DNA from: Hymenopellis radicata | Taxonomy: Eukaryota > Basidiomycota > Agaricomycetes > Agaricales > Physalacriaceae | NCBI GenBank assembly: GCA_015501595.1 | Contig: JADNRX010000707.1 | Span: 1-26,053 of the forward strand | Reading direction: 5' to 3' | DNA length: 26,053 nucleotides | Part shown: piece after piece, positions 8,990-20,546 of the stretch | How the letters are laid out: every line of letters starts with the position of its first letter | Numbering within the stretch: the stretch's first letter is position 1 | The notes under the pieces: model-generated | What the model was told of the DNA's origin: nothing | Seen by the model: only the letters and a program-made list of their open reading frames with translations | Databases searched by the model: none | Position numbers and translations under genes: made by a program

Positions 8990-9612
8990 CTAAGCGCCCT
9001 GCAAGCCCTTTTTTCAAAAATGCTTCCAGTACATTTGTAATCTATGATGTATTACTGCGCCACATTGCTTCACATTGAATTTCACAGTCGAACAAACAAA
9101 GAACTGAACAAGGCATGAAAAGGTTGACATATATCTAGTATACCGCCACATATGTATGCGAACCCAGAAGCATGACAAATAAGTACATGTTGTATTTGCA
9201 TACAACTAATCTAGTACGCCATCGACTACGGACCAGTGATACGTACTTGTGTGCCTGCGCTACACTCCTCCATCTCGGGCACTACATCAAGGACTTCGCG
9301 CCTTCCAGACGGCGTAAAGATGCATGAATATGAGTGCGTGGACCCAGAAGTCCCGTGTTGTACATATTTATTTTGGAGCTAGTAAATACGCCGCGCCCAA
9401 AAGGTATTGGCATCACCACCCCGGGCCCAATTGAGGGATCCTACCTACTGTATTGACTGTCTATTGCAGAATACACAATATAGCCTCTGTTACAAAGACC
9501 ACAGTCCCGTGTGTTCGTAAATCATTCACGATGACCATGATAATCGGACACGATCGTCTCTCGCTTTGCTGCAGAGTACAAGTTAGAGTAATCACGGTAA
9601 ATACACGATTAC
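8990..9612. other. Intergenic stretch downstream of the DUF6535 gene
   Basis: No supported gene. Two related segments, near 9140-9230 and 9325-9395, share ATGNRTGCG...ACCCAGAAG and end in TACGCC, suggesting an old local duplication. The first part continues the tRNA-flank repeat (GCAAGCCC-T-run, CTTCCAGTAC). Confidence 0.4.
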
Positions 9613-12017
9613 TTACAGTAACCCTTGCAGGACTACCCGAGGAGCCGACAGCGCAACATCCGGGGAGGGTATCAAAACTTGTCGAGAACTCACGGATTTG
9701 GAAGAGTAATCCAACCTGGTGTCGGTATACATATGGAAGCGGAATATATCCAGAGTTGGACTCTCCGGAGAAACAGAGGTTGACACGCCAGCCACATCTT
9801 CCAGTACATCGACAGCTTTATACCACGCAGCTTCATTCGCCGCGTCGAATTTGGAAACCTGGATGTAGCGTTGGACGACGCTCTTGACTTTCATGGCGCA
9901 CGACGGGTCCGAAATAACGCCCCTCACTAAGATACCGAGAAGGAGGTTCGCGATACTTTCAGGTAGCCGTGTTTCCAAGCTAAGCGCGTCGTCAAGTGCA
10001 GCGGCGAAGGATGTTTGGGATGGTACACTGAAAGGAGACTCCCGCTCAGGATTGATCTGGAGGAAGAGCCGTCGAAGAGTGTTAGCCGCCTCGTAGGGCA
10101 ACTCGTGCGGCCGTTGAGAAAGACGTGAAACGAAGTCAGAGGTAAGGTGGAATCCAGCCTGATTGAGAACGCTGCGGAAGACGCGGATGTGGTCAAGGAT
10201 ACCATACACCATGCTCTCGATAAAGCACTTGTCACTGCTGGATGCAGCCGCATCGACCAACTCTTCCAGATATTGCCGTATGGCATCCATTCTCATATAC
10301 TCCCCAGACCAATGCGGTCGCTGAGAGAACATACTGTCTTCCAACGCTAAGAGCTGGACCCTTATGCGCTTCAACACAAGATGAGAGTGCGTCTGCGCCA
10401 CGTGCACTTTGTGCATCTCCGAGCGTTCTGGAGACCATCTCCGCGTCCGGATGAAGCTGAGAACTTCCATTTCCAGCTTGAGCAGCTGATCAAGATGCAT
10501 GTCAAGCAGCGTACGGGCCACCACAGCGCGAGCCGAAACTAGAGAAAACTCTCAGATTTAGCCATTAATAGTATCAGTTTCTTGACCCACTTGCAAAATC
10601 AGAGATGCCAGAAACCTCCTTGTCGATCGTATCGACATGCTTCAGTGTTTGCTCGTCGAAACGAAGGGTTTCCCTTGACAGGAACAAATTCTGCGCCACA
10701 GGTGCCTGCGAACGAGGCAGCGACATCATCGTCAGGGACCAAATGGCAGTTAGACAGGTCGTAGCACGTTTCTGAGCTATGGCGTTTTCAGCCCGTAACT
10801 GTTTGTCCATACAAGACATAAGCAAACGCGGAATTCGATATCCTAGGCGTATTGTCACTGAATCGTGCCCCAAAAGTCGATGGAGCAGTAGTTTCGCGCT
10901 ATAATCTGTGGATGCTACGACCTTTGGTATGACTTCAACAAACGACTCTAATGCGTTGTCATCGCGAAGAGATTCCAAGGTCCAGCACATAGCTGAGAAA
11001 TCTCGCTCATCCCTTTCAGAAGAGATCTCGGTTGCAGAATGTTCCCGAGCATCCTTCATCCCCATGTCCGCTTCTACTGTTCTCTTGCGCCCCGTCGCGT
11101 CTCGATAATGAATGAGACGTAATGTGCGCAATATGTTCCAAGTAAGCGGAGAAAGAGGAGTGCGGTATGGACAGTTGAGACAGAAAGTGGGAAGGAACGT
11201 GATGAGAGTGTATATGACCGTGCAGGCGACAAGAATCCCAAGAATGAGGTACGCGACGATGTCGTTGATCGCCAGCAAATAAGCGAAGAGACCTGCCAAA
11301 AAGAATAATAGAGATAAATGAAGGAGGAATGGGATGATCTCTACTACGGCCATCATTTTAAATCTGTCAAGGCCTTGGTAGAGAAACGCGGAGATGCGCG
11401 CGCGTCTCTGTGGCGTTGAATGGTGCCCACTGGCTTGGATATAGTTTCGTGTCCATTGTTGGACTAGGGTGGCGAATAGAGCACAGAGTAAACTGAACGA
11501 TAAGCTCAGGTACCAGAGAATATTGCAGACCAGCGCCGTGGCTGGTGGGGAGAATGGCTCAGTAGCGACAGGGAGAGAAGTCGCAGCCAGTTGATCTCCG
11601 TTGGCAATAATGCTGAGTTTTTCAGAAATTTGAGACAGAAGGAGGACCATCTTATCGTCCGTGTCCGGGATCAAATTTCGATAACTTTCCACCAAGAACG
11701 CGGTAACGCTGGCTGAAAAGAGACCGGCCTAAGGTTCCAGCTGAATCGTTTCAAGTGGGCATCCAACCATTTGAAACACGTACAAATATTAGGATAGCAT
11801 CCATGTCGCTCTTCCACTTGTGTGCAAGTGCATTATCGTACCTCTCCGCTTCGGAGAGATATGCGTTCCATATTTTGGCCGAAGGATCCTCGTACCGGGG
11901 TGATTTCATGTGATCTGTTGCAGCGTCATGGGGTGCATTCAAGTCGCCATGTAAATCCTTACCATTCGTGCTGTTCGCTGCCTTTGTTCCCTCCATGATC
12001 CCTCGTGTCGATGGCAA
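9613..12017 (-). CDS. DUF6535 domain membrane protein
   Basis: Three exons, 12017-11784, 11728-10591 and 10538-9613, are joined by GT-AG introns of 55 and 52 nt and keep frame throughout (765 residues). The N-terminal region around 58-95 carries the family signature: YLSEAERYDNALAHKWKSD followed by MDAILIFAGLFSASVTAFLV, with the first intron lying between ILIF and AGLF. Hydrophobic segments are at about 79-93, 143-167, 204-229 and 232-258, the usual layout of this basidiomycete family. The loop QQWTRNYIQ follows the second. The rest (260-765) is a soluble, helix-rich tail rich in Leu and Arg. The biochemical role of the family is not known; it occurs in large, variable copy numbers in Agaricomycetes. 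It is divergent from the gene starting at 12476, with 458 bp between starts. Confidence 0.88.
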
Positions 12018-12475
12018 TCAATGCTGAAGGCTGAGCAAGCTATGCTAGCTTATCGAGTGGTGCACCGCCTCAAGAAGAGTCGCGCCTTGTTGAGTCTTGA
12101 CTGATACCATCAACGCTTCCGTCATATGTATGGTCCACTTGACGAGCCTGGGATTCGGAAGGGTGGGTTTTGTTTACGCCGCGTACGTTAGGGAGGGCTA
12201 AAGCACGGGCTGCTTGGGTCCGCCAAGGGCGCCACTGTCGCTCTCGATACTCGCTGCGGGGAGAAATGTTTTACTGGGCTGCATAGAGTCTGTAACGGAC
12301 ATCATGACGGAAAGAGGACAAGCGGGGATGCGGGGTAGCGCTTGAAATTCGATCTTCGGACCGGAACATAACCGGCGCGACTCAAATAAAGTCATGACCC
12401 TCGTTTCTTGGTTTCCTTCAACACCCCAGGTCTGGTCGTTGTCAGAGACGCCTCACACCTACACACTCTCTCAAA
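12018..12475. promoter_or_regulatory. Shared divergent promoter region
   Basis: 458 bp separate the start of the DUF6535 gene (minus) from the start of the orphan gene (plus). No convincing exon lies here. A pyrimidine-rich run (ACACACTCTCTC) precedes the plus-strand ATG, as is common at fungal transcription starts. No clear TATA box is present. Confidence 0.4.
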
Positions 12476-13389
12476 ATGCTGGCTCGGCTATCTATAGGGT
12501 CTCATGAAGCGCTGCATCTGTCGTCTCACACCGAAGACGATGACAAGCAGGCTCTGGTGAGCAACAGCTGTTCCATTCCTGGAAAACATTCTCTGACATA
12601 TAACGATTAGACAGTAAACATCGACCTACTCTTGCAGGATATCGTTTTCCATATTCCAGATAATTGGCGACGGGCAGCCTCGCTGTATGGCAATTCACTT
12701 TACGCCTGCAGAAATATCCAAACTATACTCTCAGACGACGTGAAGTGTATAGAGAAACTCTTCTCGGATCTCGAACAAACGTCTTCAGAAATGGAAGACG
12801 ATGAACTCGACATTCTATCGGTGTGTATCCTTTCTATGGTTGCTGTGCCACTGCGTGCTTATTGCTAGCAGACATGCGATTCTGAAGACGACCTACTTCA
12901 TTCTTCAGCGTCTGTATCTACTGTTCTGGATACCCGCGATGTGCCCACTGCCTCTTCTTCACGAACATCACGTAGGCGACGGTCGCCGTCGGTAAGCTCC
13001 AGCAACAGATGCACTCGATCAGCCGTTCACACGTTGCTCAGCCCGACTCGCCCTGTTTCGCTATCCCAGAAATAATCATAACGCCCTGCGCATCTGAACC
13101 ACCCGACATGTCCTGTCGCGTACCGTTACAGGATAGCGCCTACAATCAGCGTCTTACGGTGCCGAGCCACACCTCCGTCAACCATTCATTCCCCCCCATG
13201 CGATCAAGGGCTCCGTCAATACCCTCGATCCAAAACTGGGCTTGGCGGGATGGACATTGGCAAGCAATACTACCAGGCTTAGAGGAGCAGTCCAGGAAGG
13301 GTATGTTTTCGCGCCCAACAAATATTCGTCGACGAGCATCGCGGTCGTGTCGGTTGAATCCAGCCCTCATTCTGCGCTCTCGCCGGTGA
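12476..13389 (+). CDS. Orphan Arg/Ser-rich hypothetical protein
   Basis: The model has four exons: 12476-12556, 12638-12820, 12869-12991 and 13132-13389. They are joined in phase 0 by GT-AG introns of 81, 48 and 140 nt, giving 214 residues. The middle (about 28-88) looks like a helical globular segment (NWRRAASLYGNSLYACRNIQ, then an acidic stretch). It is followed by a Ser-rich region ending in RTSRRRRSPS, and a C-terminal part with WAWRDGHWQAILPG. No known domain is recognised. The last exon holds a 63-nt GTATGT...CAG stretch that could be spliced or retained without changing frame. At 12861-12871 the acceptor is a NAGNAG type (TAGCAG). The consistent phases support a real gene, but the third intron is the least certain. 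Confidence 0.55.
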
Positions 13390-14025
13390 AGATGCGTATG
13401 GGTCGTGCTTTTTCATGTTTCTGTCATCATGTATGCATACGACTGGAAAATGTTCAGCATGACTATCTGTTTTACACGTGAATTTCCACATAGGAGTAAA
13501 GTCGACAGCGAGAACAACATGAAATCCAAATGCTGCTCAGTGAGGAGTCATTTACTTGTGTGCCAAGTCATTTACTTGTGGCGTACAACTCAGTCAAACC
13601 CTTCATCGTAAGGTTAGGGTTAGAACACTCATTCAACCGCAAAAGAGGTCCACCTCCGCCATTTGGCCAAAGTGGAACAGGAAAATATTGTGACAGTGCA
13701 TAGGCCGAAGCCTGATGCAAACCGCGGACATCCATACAGAGCCGGAGCCCACAAGTCCAGGTGAATTCCGTGAAGGGACTTGTGCCGTCGATTTTATGTT
13801 CTATAGGCCGCTAGGAGCAGCGTTATAAGTGATGCCGCAGCGCACGGACCACGATGATGAAACGAGTTACAAGGTTGCCGTTTTTGGCGAACCTGTACTC
13901 TTTCGAAGTCATGCCGATGAAATCTGTTGACCAGACAATATAGTGTTACAACTGGGTACTTGAGTATGTAATATAACCACCTGGTGCATACTGAAGGCTT
14001 CTTTTGCCTCCTTGTGGCACAAACA
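13390..14025. other. Intergenic stretch
   Basis: No supported gene. Contains a 15-bp direct repeat, AGTCATTTACTTGTG (13546-13560 and 13566-13580), and a short telomere-like GGTTAGGGTTAG at 13612-13623. Both are too short to interpret. Confidence 0.4.
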
Positions 14026-14313
14026 TCAGGCTTCCCAAGCATTTGGAATGATAGAGCGAAGAATCATTCTCTTGTCTCCAGCCTGAGTAGTATACGTACG
14101 AGCCATAACTGACTCGAAACCGCCCACCTGTACGCACTCAGTGAGTAGAACAAGTATTTTAAGTTCGGTTTCTGGTCTCGAGAGATCGATGGAATGAATC
14201 ATTAAAGAATCGACGTCGTCTGAGTCTGAAGTCTTCGAGAGCTTCCTGATACAATAGGAAGGAGATGAAGGACTGGTCTCTAAGGGTTCGATGTCTATTT
14301 TTTCGTTCTGCAT
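14026..14313 (-). CDS. Hypothetical small ORF
   Basis: A 95-codon frame from an ATG at 14313. It is Ser/Asp-rich in the first half and mixed in the second (ELKILVLLTECVQVGG). No domain is recognised. It could be a last exon of a gene extending upstream toward 15133 or a stand-alone ORF. No splice link could be established. Confidence 0.3.
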   Translation of the reverse strand: MQNEKIDIEPLETSPSSPSYCIRKLSKTSDSDDVDSLMIHSIDLSRPETELKILVLLTECVQVGGFESVMARTYTTQAGDKRMILRSIIPNAWEA

Positions 14314-14575
14314 ACGCTGAGAGTGAGCGATGAGGGCTGAATGTGAGAGCGTACCGGAGACACGATGGTTATCACGATGCGATGACCAGTCTTCACTTTG
14401 GCATGAAGCCGAAACAATAGAACGATGTTTGACACGCAGAACAACGTAAAAGCCTTCGAGACTTCACATTACGATTGGGACACTAGCAACAATTCAGAAC
14501 GGGATGAAAATACTAGATAGAAAGAGATACGCACGTCGACATTCTGACATATGCACGGCATGTGTACTTTATACT

Positions 14576-15133
14576 CTAGTCGAGAAGCCTCCATAGCGCG
14601 AACCTTGGTGCCGAAAGAAAAAAAGCCATATCGGATGCGTAAGAACGTCCGTCAATCCTAGAGCTTCGATTTTGAACACTGGCTGAGTCTTCTTTGCGAA
14701 CGACGATCTTCAGAATGTAGCTTCGGAATTCTGGGTCCTCTAGCATGCCTGTGAGAAGACGAGTCACAGCGAGATCCAGGAGGAAGTCCTTAAACTCAGG
14801 ATGATTAGTCAGGACCTCGGACATGCTTCACGATGTAGCGAATCCATGCCATTAGGCAGCTGAGGAGGTAACATATTCGCCAATGACCTCATGGATTTTC
14901 TGAGAAGACCTCCCGCGAAAGCTATAGCAATAATCTGAATACAGGCGAACCCAAGGGGACAAGAACGAGCTTCGCCGATGCGAATGGTTTGGAGGGGCAG
15001 GCGCGCAGAAAAAAAAATCGACGAACTTGCAGAAGCGAGTGAAGGCAAAGTAGCTTGTGCCGGCCATTTTTGTTTCCTCGAGGAAGTCAAGCGTGCACGT
15101 AGTATAATCGTGATCCTCAGCATCGATTGACAT
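14576..15133 (-). CDS. Uncertain hypothetical gene, exons not resolved
   Basis: Two minus-strand stretches read like protein. The first is 15133 to about 15027, beginning MSIDAEDHDYTTCTLDFLEE. The second is 14824-14576, with HPEFKDFLLDLAVTRLLTGM then EDPEFRSYILKIVVRKEDS. Their frames differ, and no GT-AG pair I tried joins them cleanly without a stop. Either the splicing is more complex than I can see or the gene is decayed. No family is recognised. Confidence 0.35.
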
Positions 15134-15341
15134 TGTGGGCGCCAAATCTTCTGCTATAACAGGTTGCAGAACGAGATAGATAAGCAAGTGAACCCTAGAG
15201 ACCCAAGTGGCGATAGACAAAGCACCAAGACATGATGGTCAAACTAAACAAACGACCAGCTTGTGACATTTACCCCACGTGAGGTGACGAGCGCGATCCA
15301 CGAGGCCCGACGCGTTGTTTATTTGTTTGCTTTCCACCACC

Positions 15342-16176
15342 ATGTCGTCAAGCTCAGTTCTATCGCCCTCGCCCTCGCCGCCTCCAACAATACAGACAAT
15401 AAAGAAATGCCAGTATTGCCGCAACACCATGCCCTCAACAACAGTGACGAAGGGCTGCCGAGCTTGCTTGGACAAAAGAAGCAGCTACAAGAAGAAGAAC
15501 AAGATCGAAAAGAAACAGGAGGCGTCGCGCGTCGAGAATCGCGTGTTGCAGGAGAAGATTGTTGCTGCAAGGAAGCTGCGCACGCTGAAGGAGTTGGTGA
15601 AGGGTGGCAGGAAAATGGCCAAGAAACCAGTACGTCGCTCATTTAGTGGAGGGCGTAGTAGCTCACGTAGGTATAGCCTCCACCTTCGAACATCACCTGT
15701 CTCTCCGACAAGGACTTTTACACGTCCATAACCGCGTATAACGTCACCATCACCCAATCCTTCTCCGTCGTCTTCGACCCAGAAATCAACAACCAGCAGC
15801 GGACGCGTCTGGTTTCGAAGCGGCTGTCCAAAGAAGCTAAACTCAAGTTCGAGTGAGCACTTCCATTGCTAACTTTCTCCTTTGTTTAATCATCTCGTAC
15901 AGCTATCACGAAAACATCTTTACAGGAAAGAACACTTCCAACACGCATACACGCGTCTTTCGCTGCACCTGCAAAGACAACTTGCCACAGATTCACAGCG
16001 CGCCCAAGCTCGAGCGAAAGCCGAGCGATCTCAGTGGGTGGATTAAGAAGAAGGGAAAGCACCTAGAGAACGACGACGGGAGATGTGCTGGTCGTATCAC
16101 CGTCATCGCGGAAAAGGACACCAGTCATGTCCTGGATATTGAGGGTCAAAGGATCATTGTGAAGGTTGACCACTGA
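15342..16176 (+). CDS. Small basic protein with paired CxxC motifs
   Basis: Three exons, 15342-15629, 15677-15852 and 15903-16176, with GT-AG introns of 47 and 50 nt give 245 residues in frame. Residues 23-45 contain CQYC followed by a second pair, CRAC, about 14 residues on. This is a compact arrangement able to bind one zinc. A strongly basic, helical stretch follows (KRSSYKKKNKIEKKQEASR), which could contact nucleic acid. The second half has YHENIFTGKN, FRCTCKDNLPQ (another CxC), DLSGWIKKKGKH and a beta-rich end (GRITVIAEKD, VLDIEGQRIIVKV). I do not recognise a named family. Nuclear, DNA- or RNA-associated function is inferred only from the cysteine pairs and basic run. It is convergent with the Ras exchange factor gene, with 566 bp between stops. 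Confidence 0.7.
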
Positions 16177-16742
16177 AGAGAAATTACTTTATGTTCTTGT
16201 ACTGCTATCCTTATACTCTGCCTGTTTCGTACCTTATTCTGCTGTAGTCTATACATCTCGATTTATTGGTCACCGAGATTCAACTTTCGAGCCCTGGACT
16301 GTTGGAATTCATGGTCTGTTTTTCTGTCAGATCGTTGGAGCATCCGCGGCCGGCCGCGACCCAGCTCGCATGTTCGCTTGTTAACCAACGTTAAATGATT
16401 GACACTGGTACTCGTATTTCTGGATAGCTCATGGGCCATCAATGTAGCGCTGGATGCTCCGGAGCCGAACTTCCTGGGCACGCGCATGCAATGTATACGG
16501 CGCATGGACATTGGAGCTAAGTATATCCCAGGTGTATCGGTCGGTGGAACGTTTTGTTCCAAAGATTGACAGCACAAACTCCTGAGACGAGTTTAACAAC
16601 GACTGTCAAAGCTGTTGACGGACAGATCGCAGACGTGTTGAAACGTTTAACGAGGATTGTTCTGATGTAAAGAGTACAAATGACATGCAAGAGAGTAACT
16701 TGAGCATAAAAATACAGTCCCAATAAACCCATGAAATGCCAC
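16177..16742. other. Intergenic region between convergent genes
   Basis: Holds the 3' ends of both flanking genes. Nothing coding is supported. The palindrome GCGGCCGGCCGC lies near 16347, and GGAGCATCC / GGATGCTCC form an inverted pair about 110 bp apart. Confidence 0.4.
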
Positions 16743-19058
16743 TTAAAATCCCGCAGCTTCAAGCCCGCGACGGATATCTGCATGGGCAAACTCGGAATGC
16801 CGCACTTCTTCGCTCCGCGCCCAAAACCAGGACCGGTCCTTCATCCCCATCGTCCTGAGATGATTCGCGATGAACTTCTGTGTCGACCCACTCTCACCAA
16901 TGTCATACGGCTTTTGTTGATGGTGGAGCATGGTCGTAACAACATCATACCACTGACGGCGCTTGATGAAAGAGATCCATCCCGCCTGCTCGTCGTCTGA
17001 GTCAAATTTGTCTTGGATGTGAACGATATCGGTGAGGTACATGCCCACGAAGGGCACACACGACGTCGAAACCGACTCTTGCCATCTCCGGTACGCAGAG
17101 AAACCGCCGGTGGGGTCGTTGTATTTGAGTAGAGCGTCAAGATGGGTCTTGCGTCCTACGTGCGCCCACGTCAAATGCAGGCGTTCGATAACGGCGCTGG
17201 CGAGGGCTGTGATCACCGAACTCATTGACGCGTAATTGTTCAGTGCCCGAGATTTCTAATGGCCGGTGAGCAAGCTTATTGATACGTGAACAAGATACAT
17301 ACATCGGCAACTTTGATCCAAAAGTCAATAGTATCCGCACGTTTCCCAAGGGCTTCGTGAATCAGAATACTATAGGTGACCCAATTCGCCAGCTTGTCGT
17401 GCGTGGAAGAAAAGGAACTGAGATTGGATCTCACGTCTCCTGGTCTCGAATCGTCAGATCGACTCTTGTTTGAGGCAAGACATTCCTGAGGCGTGATCTT
17501 GTTGTACAGTCTATACTCGTATAGACAGAGCTGTTCCGCTAGGTCGGTTGGATCTAATCGCAATAGGTCGCCTTTCGGGTCCTTAGATCTTCTGCGTCGT
17601 CGTCTTGTGGATCCTATGGGAGACTCGATACACGGACTACTGAATGTCTACACACGATGGTGTGAGAATGATGGTAAGCTCACAAGATGACTCACTTACC
17701 AATCTCTTTATTGACTGCATGATCAGCGTTGCAGTTGTCGCCATGACGTTGCGTTGAGGGATTAAGTTTAGAAAATCAGTAAGCTTCTGCGCGATATGCG
17801 GTTCTTCTTCGAGAAGCCGATGGTCTTCAAGCCACATAGTGAAGACCGTCATTACGGTGCGCTGTGTCGGTAACCAGCATTTCTCCTTCCAGTCGTCGAA
17901 CTCGGGCTCCGATATATCCTTGGGATGTTCCATTCCATAGATGTCCACAAGCATGTCGAATAGTTGGTCGGCGGTCATGAACGTCCGAAATGTCATGAGA
18001 AAGACGTTACGGAAATGCATGTCTTTGGCCGCTTCTACAAATGCGATCAAATCGTTAAAAAAACGCGATCGCAGCAAGGACTCACTGATGGCATCTTTGG
18101 ACGTGTCCGCAGTGAGTTTCTCTACCAACGCGACCACAGTGCCCGAGCGCACCTGGCCATCGTTATCATACTTTAGTTGCTCCGAATATTTAGATTTCAA
18201 GTACCACGGCGAGTTGACCGCGCTGATGAAGCCTACGGCATCATCACTGCCCGTAAGTTGCCTGATTTTGTCCAGACGTCGTCTGTCAGAAGTGGAGGGT
18301 GGATCACCCTCCCGCATGCCTCTCAGCTCCGTATTCCAGGATACATCTTTTCGGCGTAATGGTGAGAGCGGGATGGTGTCAGCGCGAGCGCGTGAGAGTA
18401 CCTCCTCCTGATCCGGACGCTTCAAGGATGTTGATCGATGCAGAGATACGTAAGATGGTGGTTGGGGAACTGGCGTGATAGGTGAGGGGGAGGGTGTGGT
18501 CGTGAGCGGCACTGGGGGACTTTTCCACTAATAGACGCCGAGGAGACATTTGCGGCGCCATGGGCTCCGGTACCATCGGCGAGGGCTCCTCCAGTTCAAA
18601 TGGAATCCTAGAAATTGGCGCTGTCTTGTACAGCTGCTCCGCGTCATATTCGTATACACGAAGTTCCTCCCGTACATTCCGCAGTCTTTCCGCCATCTCG
18701 TGTGAAAGCGGGCGAACAAAAGCCTGCGGTATCCAGCCAATTGTTTTTCCGCCTCTGCGCATGGCAGCCCACCAACCGGTCTCCTCCTGCTTGACAATGT
18801 CAAGTAATTCATGCTTGTTGAAGGCAAGATGTGTAGGATCTTCCGACTGGAAATCGTACATGCACAGAACCGAGAAATTCGGGCCATAATCGGACCCAGA
18901 CGAGGAGGGAGAGGTGGAGGATGCGTCCCCGCTGCCCGGGCAGAGGCTGACGAGGGTGTAGACGATTCCGACGATACTCGGAGATGAGGCTGGTAGGGGG
19001 ACGGGTCGATACAGAGCTGCAGGCTCTCGCGTACACTGCTACACTTTGACGTGGCCAT
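16743..19058 (-). CDS. CDC25: Ras guanine nucleotide exchange factor, Cdc25 type
   Basis: Model of five exons: 19058-19037, 18989-18574, 18527-17700, 17647-17303 and 17255-16743, with introns of 47, 46, 52 and 47 nt; 707 residues. The SH3 domain is at about 47-103 (VLCMYDFQSEDPTHLAF, EETGWWAAM, GWIPQAFV). RasGEF_N lies in the third exon (NVFLMTFRTFMTADQLFDML). The RasGEF catalytic domain runs from about 440 to the end: LDPTDLAEQLCLYEYRLY, NNYASMSSVITALAS, AVIERLHLTWAHV, PFVGMYLTDI, SWFWARSEEV and HADIRRGLEAAGF. The family loads Ras with GTP at the plasma membrane, upstream of cAMP and morphogenesis signalling. It is short beside many fungal Cdc25 proteins, because the linker between SH3 and RasGEF_N is small. 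The first two introns (donors GTGTAC and GTACCG) are inferred from frame restoration; the exact N-terminus is uncertain, and the catalytic part is secure. Confidence 0.9.
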
Positions 19059-20546
19059 TAAAGAAGGGACAGAGCAGGGAGGCGCAGAGTTGTCGGTAAT
19101 GTGAGTAGAGTACTTGCAAGCAAGCCTAGATGGATTAAGAGCGGTAACCATCAGGGAGCATTGCGATCAGATCATCCAAGTATAATCTCGGCAGGCGCCT
19201 CCGAGCAGTACCCCGTATCGTTGTGCCTGTCGGGTCATTACAGTCTCGGTCATGGACTGGCGTATCTGGTCTACGTGGACAGCACACCCGTATCCCGAGG
19301 AAACGAATTAAAAACTACTTCAGCTGGGACACCATTTACCATGCAGATGTGTCAGATCAGTGATCCAGCACGTCTGCCAGGACTCTGCCTCGTCAAATGG
19401 AACTGAAGGCGATGCTTGCGATGCTTTCTCCTAGAGCCCTGGATTTTCAACGGATCTGTATCAGATTTAAACGTACAATGAACCGCTTAACGCCAGCAGC
19501 ATCAACTGGCTTCAGATAGGTTCCGTGGAACCTATTTCTCAGTGAAGCAGAGCCACCTGTTATTTTTTGTACTAAAAACTTAGGTCGTTTTCTGAGCACT
19601 ACCATCGATTCTTCGACTCGCGGCCTTCGTTTCTCCAATCGTAAATGGAAGTCCATGAGCACCTGTTTATCCCAGCAGGTTGAAAAAAAGTTATCGTAAC
19701 TATCCAGGATGTACGGGCTGGGTTTTTATCGTCGAGGAGGGAGACGGGATGGGAAGAAAGCTGCAAGAGATGCTGCCAGTATCGTCAGAAACATGGACCT
19801 GACCGCCTCAGCACCCTCTTGCATGCGCGCTCTTGCCTATGCTGACCTGTATGTTCAACCTCGTTGTTTCTTCACCATTATCTGGGGTTATGAGGGCACA
19901 AGAAGACGTGGCATACACGCACGATTTCCCATACCGGAGACTGATATCACTTCCAAGCCTAAGCGAACATTAGATTGAAGAGACATGTATGCATCATGGA
20001 AAAGAGGAGATAGATTGAAAATGATGCGAGGAGTGACGGCACCATGCAGATCACCTTGACGGATTTTAGAGCACGTCGGAATTTCTGGGAGGGAAAAAAC
20101 AAGTCAACATCGGGTTCGCCTCGATCTTGCTGCACATCGCGTCTTCTCCTGGCGGGCATAAGATGGTCGTCGTCTGATAAATATCGTCCTCAAAGCCGGT
20201 GATGGCTCAACGGGTCGGAGAGGCCACAAAGAGCAAAGGCGCGTAGTATCAATGCGTATAACGAAGGGCGGCAGGACAGTTAAGCACCAGAATAATGTCC
20301 GGCAGCGTTGACGTGGTGGTAAGAGAGAGAGACGCGTCCTCCTCGCAATCACCTGATCACGAGCTTGAAAATTTGCTCTGGCAATCGACATGGCCGCGAC
20401 CGGGAGGCAGAATCAAAACTATTGGAGGAAATCCGCGCCATTTTACAGCAAAACGACAGTTGACAATTTCCTGATTGTAACCAAACAAGTACGCAAACAA
20501 ATGGCGTAGTTCATCTTCGCCGGACTCTGCATTGCTTACAGCCATC
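19059..20546. promoter_or_regulatory. Divergent intergenic region between the Ras-GEF and IST1 genes
   Basis: 1.5 kb with only weak ORFs (19447-19662 -, 19709-19978 +, 20104-20391 -), none recognisable. The minus-strand frame at 20357-20608 is partly the antisense of the first IST1 exon. Both promoters must lie here. I see no clear TATA box. Confidence 0.4.

Noticed and set aside
16340..16360. GC-rich palindrome GCGGCCGGCCGC
   Set aside because: An isolated palindrome with no repeat, gene or T-run next to it; no function can be argued.
17941..18411. A 156-codon plus frame
   Set aside because: Antisense of the RasGEF_N exon, which has unambiguous family motifs on the minus strand.
18528..19151. 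A 207-codon minus frame over the 5' part of the Ras-GEF gene
   Set aside because: It runs in a different frame from the clear SH3 domain, lacks any domain, and only its first codons (MATSK...) are used in the spliced model.
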